Of a stretch of DNA of 64,000 bases, positions 1 to 64,000 are shown piece by piece. This DNA is from Camarhynchus parvulus (lineage: Eukaryota; Chordata; Aves; Passeriformes; Thraupidae), in the NCBI RefSeq assembly GCF_901933205.1, contig NC_044574.1, positions 19,143,733 to 19,207,732 on the forward strand. Reading direction: 5' to 3'. The notes under the pieces were generated by a model. That model was not told where the DNA came from. It saw nothing but the letters and a program-made list of their open reading frames with translations, and made no database searches. The position numbers and the translations under genes were made by a program. The first letter of the stretch is position 1, and each line of letters begins with the position of its first letter.

Positions 1-1239
1 GGGCTGGCTGAATGTATATATTGGAAAGAACTATTGGCATTGAACAACTCTGAAGATTATTTCTCCTCCCTTTTTCTGTTCAGATAAATCAATGTGGTGA
101 TTAAGGCTAGGTGAATGATAAAATTGCTAACAGGAAAGGCAACTCAAAGCAGTTAATACACATTAATAAAAGGGAAAAAAAGCTTTCTGCTCTGAAGATC
201 AATGGAAGGATGTGGGACAGAGCTCACATAAAAGCCTCTCATGTTATCCATACAGCAAAGAACACTCAGAAAATTCGACCAAGACTGTAGGAGTCCATTA
301 ATACTCATCAGGATTCGTGACAGAAAGTAACATAAATGGCTGAACTCTTAAGGCTTCGAGACCAGTTTGCTCCTTGCAGAAAGATAAACCTAGGCACTTT
401 TGGGAAATGCTGTTGCAACATTCTGTCAACAATGTGCATGTGCCGGTGCCAGACCTTCTTTGGGGAAGGTGGTTGTACTTTGAGCAGATCTCGAAACAAA
501 GCAACTTTAACTTTTGCTCACACCCTCAGGGTGTCCCACGCTCCGGAGCCCCATGTCCAGCATCCATGGCAATTACACAGGAGAGAGAAGTGACACGAAC
601 TCTGAGGCTCTCCTCATGTCTCGGTTCCTCGTGGCTGGCAACAGTGCAGAGGTTTTGGATATGCCTCTTTGTAGCCTTTAGCAGCTGATAGGGATCAGTG
701 TCTCCATCCTGTCTCACCTCTCTAAGTCATGAGGATTTTTTCATTGCTCTTTTTCTCCAGAACAAGAGAAGTGTCTTGCAAAACTGCACACAGATGTGCT
801 GGGTTGGGTAATTTGGATGCCAATAGCATAGTCCGAAGTGAGAACTCATTTGCTGCTGTGTGCTTCATCCAGCAGCCCCACGCCCAGACATTACCATCCA
901 TTCTCCATTCACAACAAATTCCAGCCCTTCTATTACAACTGTCTACATCCCGAGGTAGAGAAAGCATCCTAAATAGCAAGCACACCCAAAACCCACACAG
1001 CTCTGCTGATGTATGGGGTGGGTCACTAGTGATAAAGAACTGTGAAAAGGCTGAGATGCTCAAAGCCCTCTTTCCCTTGTTCTTTACTAGCAAGGTCAGC
1101 CCTTAGGGTTCACAGAGCCCTGTGCCTAGTTTGGCAAGGTTTGGAGATGGAGACTTGAGCAAATTTAGCAATTACATGTTTGCAAGTCCTAAGGGCTGAA
1201 CAGGAGCTGCTTGCTAAGGTGCTGAGGAAGGTAACTTCA
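1..1239. other. Upstream intergenic DNA
   Basis: This flank has moderate GC and no recognisable gene. The longest open frames here (104 and 125 codons on +, 123 on -) overlap one another on opposite strands, show no protein family I know and have no splice or codon pattern supporting them. Some of it may be old retroelement sequence joined to the CR1 fragment that follows, but I cannot assign a family. Confidence 0.6.
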
Positions 1240-1775
1240 TTGTGCTGCTTCCTATCACCTTCTAAAGGCTGTGACAATCAGATGGGATTTCCAGTTTTTG
1301 GAAAAAAGCAAATGTCACATCCATCATCAAAGCAAGGTGCAGGAAACTGCAGAGCAGTCATCGTTACCAAGTATCTCTCTCAGAAGAGATAATGAAGGAA
1401 AAGTTTCTGGCAGCCGTTTCTGGGATGACAAAGGATGAGTCAGTTCAGAAAACCAGCACAGTTCCACCAACACAGCTGCCTTTGGTCATGAGAGAGTTGG
1501 CTCTATGACTGAAGTGATAAGAGCAGCACATACTGATTTCAGCAAGGGTCTTTTGATGTGACATCCACAGCATCTTTGTAGTCCAGTAGGGACTGGGTAA
1601 GTAGATGAGGTGGATGGCAGTCTGAACCACTCTACTGAAAAAGTAGTGGTGACCACTCTGAAATGAAACTGGCATCTGGTTATGAGTGATTGTTCCTCAG
1701 GGTTGAGTAAGGGACTTAGACTACAGGAACTCTAAAGGTCATACATTTTTCTCTGGTTCTGTGATGAAGCCTTGC
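1240..1775 (+). mobile_element. Degenerate CR1 LINE fragment (RT region plus 3' end)
   Basis: The + strand resembles the CR1 ORF2 reverse-transcriptase region followed, after an internal gap, by a CR1 3' end. Around 1307-1330 the text reads as a decayed form of the RT motif GNVTPIFK. At 1531-1600 it follows the CR1 stretch 'gacttcagcaaggc..ttttgacactgt..cacagcatcctt', and at 1690-1700 the typical 'cctcaggg'. Positions 1715-1771 resemble the CR1 terminus ('ggactagatgat..aaaggtc..ttctgtgat'). No long frame survives, so this is an old inactive copy. Boundaries are approximate and the family was recognised from memory, not by alignment. Confidence 0.65.
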
Positions 1776-3346
1776 AGGGCACTCCTTAGAATTTGGGTCC
1801 TCATATTGAAACCACAAATTATTTAGGTTTCTGTGGATTAAGGGGTTAGGCTGCAACCTTTCCTTGATTCTGAGTTCATGCAGCTGATTCAGCATGATAT
1901 GAAGGGACACAGCATCATGAGGCATTTCCAGCTAAGAAGCTCCTCACCGCGAGACCTGCTATGGTGTCCTGACCAGCAGTGACATCCCCCTAACTCCAGA
2001 ACACAGACATTGCTTGAAAACAATCCATTTCATGCTTAATGACTTGCGGACTTGTTGTTAAAAGTATGGGGGTGAGAATGAACCAATACTGAAAAAGGAC
2101 TTTTAGTAAGGATCATTTATTATTTTAGGCCCACATTGGTTTTTTATTGGAGCGTCCCCATCTCACAGCTATCCTGATGCAGAATAAGCTTTTCTTTACA
2201 GTACTTGTGCAGTCTGGGTCTTTTGACTTCACTAACTCCCAGTTAAAACAGTTCACACTTGCCCAGGAAACTTGCCTCTTTCGTGTGCCCTTTATGCATT
2301 CCTCTCTCCTTGTAATATAACATCAACTGATTAATTAAATTAACAGCTGGTTTCTTTGTTTCCATCTGGGAAATTTACTCTGCTCCAGCTCCCCTCCCTA
2401 AAGTTAAACAACACTGAACAAGCTTTCTTAAGATACAGGCTTTTCATTGTTCTCTTTGCACAAGATCTGGTCAGATACTGTTGGTCTTAAAAAGCTGTTA
2501 TATTCACCAGCAGAAATGATAACGCTATGCACAGACTTCAGAATGCAATTAGAGTTCATTAGCTTTAGACACATTTTCCAAATCTTTATATGCTATATGA
2601 TTACTTTTAAGTTTTGGTATTTTTTTGCCATAAAAATATGTTTAAACTGGCATGGAGTTTTCATGCCAACTATATTAGTAGAGAAATTGTTTCCTGCTGC
2701 ATTTAATAGTACTGTAATGGTTTCACAGTTAGCTTTCCAGATTTTGTTGACCCACAGAAGCAGCCTGTACAACTCCATTCGTGCTCCTGTCTCCTGCAGG
2801 GTCCACAAAGCAGGCAAAGGCTTTTCTCAAGGCTCTTTCAACCCCTCTTCTGTTATTTCTTAGGTAATTGCAATAGCTAATAGAAAATTTAATGTTTATA
2901 TAGCTTTTAGCACCTGTGTTGCCTTATTTTCTCACGTACTGTGTATCAAAGATAGTAGATTGAATTTGTTCTTTAAAGGCTGTGTTATGCTCGTTAAATA
3001 GCTCTAAACGGAATGCTGTAAAGTACTGCAGGTTTGGACAGGACAAAGCACAGACATTACTGCCACTCAGTGCCTTGATGGAAACATCATAAGCAAAAGT
3101 GGGTTTTTTTGGTAAAGACTTTAAGCACAATGAAATCACGGTTGAATCTTTGTGAAGACTTAAGTTTTCCCGGCTTCAGTTGTGTGAGATTAGATTTGAG
3201 ACTCCTCCTTTTCTCGTTTTGTTCATGTTTTGAGAGTGCTGTAGTACACACCGAACCTGAACTTCAGACAGCTCTCCTCAGGTGTCTGCCCTGGCGGTGC
3301 GATAAGGGCAAGTTTGACGAAGTCCAAGGCTTTGCCCTTTAGCTAC
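1776..3346. other. Intergenic DNA upstream of the STIM2 promoter
   Basis: AT-rich sequence with no gene I can support. A 138-codon frame at 2447-2863 has no recognisable domain and lies in AT-rich DNA. The 3' part grades into the GC-rich promoter island after about 3390. Confidence 0.6.
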
Positions 3347-3390
3347 AACATCTTATTTTCACCTTCTAAAACATCTTATTTTCACCTTCT
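3347..3390 (+). repeat. Tandem 21-bp duplication at the island edge
   Basis: The 21-mer aacatcttattttcaccttc(t) occurs at 3347-3367 and again at 3370-3390 with no mismatch, separated by 2 bp. It marks the sharp change from AT-rich flank to CpG island. It looks like a recent local duplication; no function is implied by the sequence. Confidence 0.9.
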
Positions 3391-3560
3391 GCCTTTCCCG
3401 GGTCCGGCCCAGGCGGTCTGGATCGGAGGGGTTCCGGGACACGCCTGGCGGCCCGGGGGAGCCGGGCAAGACCCCGAGGGACGGCTGCTCCCCGCACCCC
3501 GACAGGAGTGCCCCGGCCATGCAGGCGGCCCGAGGGGGTCCCAGCACCTGCAGCTGCCGC

Positions 3561-3635
3561 CTGTCCTGTCCCGTCCTGTCCTGTCCCGTCCTGCCCTACC
3601 CAGTCCAGTCCAGTCCGGTCCGGTCCCGTCCCGTC
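3561..3635 (+). repeat. Imperfect pentanucleotide array in the promoter
   Basis: About fifteen consecutive 5-bp units run in three blocks: cctgt/cccgt units, then cagtc units, then cggtc/ccgtc units. All share a (g)tcc core, so the array looks like one expanding pentamer with point changes. It lies about 60 bp upstream of the CRE pair and is probably length-variable. Confidence 0.85.
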
Positions 3636-3694
3636 CGGGCCGCGCTGTCCGTGCCGCGGGACAGGGGCCGCGCGCCGCCGGCCGCCCCCTCCCC

Positions 3695-3719
3695 GGTGAC
3701 GTCACCGCGCGGTGACGTG
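3695..3719 (+). promoter_or_regulatory. Paired CREB/ATF sites
   Basis: A full palindromic cAMP-response element, TGACGTCA, lies at 3697-3704 inside the longer palindrome ggtgacgtcacc (3695-3706). A second, near-consensus TGACGTG lies at 3713-3719, 16 bp downstream and therefore about one and a half helical turns away. CREB/ATF factors commonly bind such sites in CpG-island promoters near the start site. Occupancy here is inferred. Confidence 0.75.
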
Positions 3720-3897
3720 TCGCCCGGCGGCGCGGGGGCCGCCGGAAGCGGCGGGAGGCGGCGCGGGGCCGGCGCGGAGCGGAGCGGGGCGGGTTGGTGC
3801 CGCCGGAGCGGCAGCGGCGCAGCGCGGAGCTCCAGCCCTGCGTTCCTTCCGTCCGTCCTTGTGTTCCTGCCTTCGCTCCGCGGCAGCGCCGGTACCG
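3700..3897 (+). other. In-frame open extension upstream of the STIM2 ATG
   Basis: The STIM2 frame stays open for 66 codons upstream of the ATG at 3898, back to a TGA at 3697-3699. No ATG occurs in this stretch. Near-cognate codons in frame include GTG at 3712, CTG at 3838 (G at -3) and TTG at 3859. The extension would be rich in Ala, Gly, Arg and Pro. Human STIM2 has been reported to use a long N-terminal leader and non-AUG initiation, so this may be translated, but it may equally be 5' UTR kept open by base composition. Confidence 0.45.
3742..3793 (+). promoter_or_regulatory. ETS motif and GC box
   Basis: CCGGAAGC at 3742-3749 matches the ETS/GABPA core. GGGGCGGG at 3786-3793 matches an Sp1/KLF GC box. 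Both are 100-160 bp upstream of the ATG, a usual position for such sites in TATA-less promoters. Motif matches only. Confidence 0.6.
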
Positions 3898-61660
<57,763 letters not shown>

Positions 61661-64000
61661 GTAAGTGACAAGCTCAGTAAAAAGAAAGGGGAAAAGTTGT
61701 GGGACATGGGATTTTCAAGTCAGTTGGGAGAAGAGTACTGAAATCAAACAGGATTAGACCAAAGTCAAAAAGACCAAACTTCTGTGTAGGATTTCAGATA
61801 CTAGCTACAGTGGGACTTAAATGGAAAAGTGGGTTTTGCAATGAAGATAACATAAAGAAAAAGCGTCTATTTTGTTTCAGTGGGGGAGTGGGGGAAATTC
61901 AGCTAAGGTTTTGAAAGTGGTTGTCAACCTTTGATTGCTACTTAAATAAAAGTTTGTAATGAATAATGCTGAGTTTCTCTTAGCTCAGATGGAAGGGATG
62001 AGGTTAGCCCAGGGTTCCTTGAGCTATGAGAAAGATCACATCCTTTGGGAGGCCACATGCTACATAGCCTTGTGCACATTCTTTAGTGGTTGGAACAAAA
62101 TCCTGTTGTTGTTCAAGGGAAGCTTTCAGACAGAATGTTTGTGTTTGGATATAGTGGGTTGATTGTTTGAGTGTCCATTGGAGAGGCTGAGTTCTGGAGG
62201 GAGAGTAGTCCAGCTTTGGTTAAACTATGATCAGAAGAAATACACTGGGGATTCAGACCACCCTTGCATCATGAGTCATTCTGTCAGAACAAGAGCCTGC
62301 TTCATGGATTTTGTGATTAACTGGACTCCAGAGGCAAATCAAAAAGATGAGCTCCCATGAAGTTATTCATACAAGCTGTTTTAAGCTGAGGAATGAGTAG
62401 GAAGGAAAACTGTCATGTGGGTACATTTTTCTTCCAGGGCTGGGATTTTCAGAAGAAATTCAAACTGTATTTTAAAATAGCATAAGGTTGCCACTTTGCT
62501 GGCTTCACTTAGCCTGCCTTGGGTACTTGTTTTTCTTCTTAATGTACCAACCTTTTTTTCTGCAGACCACAGTGAAAAGTTCATTAATCCTCTTGCAACT
62601 TGCTTCAAGTTCTGATCACTTTTAAGGAATGCTGTTTCTCTAGTTGTCTTCAGTGCAAATACTTTGATTTAAACCCTAGCAACAAATTTATTGGAGACCC
62701 AATAAAATATGGATGCCTAGAGTTAAGCTTACAATTCTATATCAAGAGGCCTGTAGTCTGATTTCAAAATGAAGAACTCCATTTATTGTCATGATTTTCC
62801 AGATGGTCTAAAATGACAGCACTTGGATATGTGTAAAAAACTTCAGACTTGTGAGTTTTTTTAGTCACTCTTCTCATTTAGGTCTTGCTTAGAGGTGAAG
62901 CCAGAGAAGAAAGTGCAGTTGATTCAAAGGAACTACAATTAGAAAAGGACTGTACTGTTTGTAAGAGCATACTTAGCTGAAACTTTACTGTATGAGGAAA
63001 ATATGCTAAATGATCTGTTATTGAAACTAATGTTGAGGAGACAAATTATTGTAGGTTAGTCCAGTAAATATGGAATTATTCCCATCCTTTAGAAAAAAAT
63101 AACAAATGTACACAAGGAAGGACAGAAGCATAATGGCTTGTCTTGGTCATGAGGCTTCAGGCAAAATGCCCTGTGCAGGAGGTCACTTAAGAAAGGGGCT
63201 ATTTCCATCACTGGATCTAAAGTGGATTGGGATATTGCCTGGCCCCAGCATCCTTTGGACTCACAAGATTGACAAAATTTGAAGTCTGTTGGACAGGCTT
63301 TTTTGTGCCACAGCAATTGCATTGATAGGCTTATATGATGTCAAGCAATAGAGCTGTTTGAGCAGTCTCAAGTGGAAGAATAAAAATGGATTAAGAAATA
63401 GTGTCTGACACTGGAAAAAAGCCCTTACAGCTGGAGGGTGACAATGAAACTTCTATTTTTCCATTGGCTCATTTGGATTCAGCTGGTTCCTTGATTTAGT
63501 GAGCTTCATTTGCACTGGAAAATTCTACATGTTCAATTGTCTTAGCTGAATTCTTCATATTCCTGTGTATATACACCTGCAACGTATCAAAGTGCTTTTT
63601 ACTTCTCTGAAAATTCACCAATGGTGCAATCTTGTTTGTTTTTTTTTTTTTTTAATACCAGTAAGTAGGATGGTATCTGATTTACCTGGACCTGTAGCAA
63701 AATTTCCTAAAGAGATTCTTACTCTCTTATCTCAATTCACATTTGCTCTTTGAAGATTTTTTTTTTTTTTGTAATTACACAAGATGATTTTTGAGCTCCC
63801 AACATGCTTTTAAGGTCAGTAGGGAATTCCTCAAAAGTGATATTAGAAGTTTGAGTTACATGTCAGCTCTCATGTTGAGAATTGCAAACCTTTCTTTACT
63901 GCTCAGGAGTGAAAATAAACCTATGTGTTGGCAAAGGTGCGCTTACTTACTGTTTAGTGAAAGTTGTGATTTCCTGTACTAAAAGAGAGTGGACAACTTG
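61661..64000 (+). other. Start of STIM2 intron 10 (phase 1), cut by window end
   Basis: No sequence resembling the next STIM2 exon (which in human begins GTMAKPPGS) is present up to 64000. The stretch is AT-rich with two long T runs (near 63638-63654 and 63757-63770). No repeat family was recognised. Confidence 0.85.

Noticed and set aside
3712..3714. Codon 3712 as an ATG start for a 62-residue longer STIM2
   Set aside because: The codon is GTG. No in-frame ATG lies upstream of 3898 before the TGA at 3697, so only non-AUG initiation could extend the protein.

Overview
This is a vertebrate nuclear window, almost certainly from a bird and probably a songbird (passerine). It holds the 5' two thirds of one gene on the + strand, STIM2 (stromal interaction molecule 2), an endoplasmic-reticulum calcium sensor that activates Orai channels in the plasma membrane. 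The bird assignment rests on the repeats: several CR1 LINE fragments, an LTR that resembles avian ERVL LTRs, and a tRNA-Ile/CR1 composite SINE of the TguSINE1 kind known from passerines.

Layout. Positions 1-3346 are upstream intergenic DNA with one decayed sense-strand CR1 reverse-transcriptase fragment. Positions 3391-4560 are a strong CpG island with a CRE pair, ETS and Sp1 motifs, a pentamer repeat array and coding exon 1. Intron 1 (35.7 kb) is AT-rich and contains the SINE, a microsatellite and a perfect 19-bp hairpin. Intron 2 (10 kb) contains a long antisense CR1, a second isolated CpG island and a short CR1 3' end. Intron 3 (6.7 kb) contains the LTR. Exons 4 to 10 are packed into 56768-61660, with a CR1 3' end 75 bp upstream of exon 7. 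The window stops inside intron 10, so the last coding exons (the cytosolic Ser/Pro-rich tail and the C-terminal polybasic end) are missing.

Ten coding exons were placed by hand. Every junction has GT-AG ends, the phases agree at each join, and together they give 1516 coding nt (505 residues plus one base). Protein order from the ATG at 3898: signal peptide, luminal Cys pair, canonical EF-hand, hidden EF-hand, SAM domain, one transmembrane helix, CC1 coiled coil, SOAR/CAD Orai-activating region, acidic segment. Residue numbers below count from that ATG.

I see no bacterial-type system, CRISPR array, rRNA or functional tRNA, and no convincing second protein-coding gene. Open frames of 60-384 codons outside the exons are chance frames, GC-island shadows or retroelement relics. 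The observations most worth a second look are the isolated intronic CpG island with promoter-like features, the open frame running upstream of a weak ATG in exon 1, a hairpin in intron 1, a possible extra glycosylation sequon in the SAM domain, a bulky substitution in the transmembrane helix, and the apparent lack of the STIM2.1 (VAASYLIQ) exon in intron 8.
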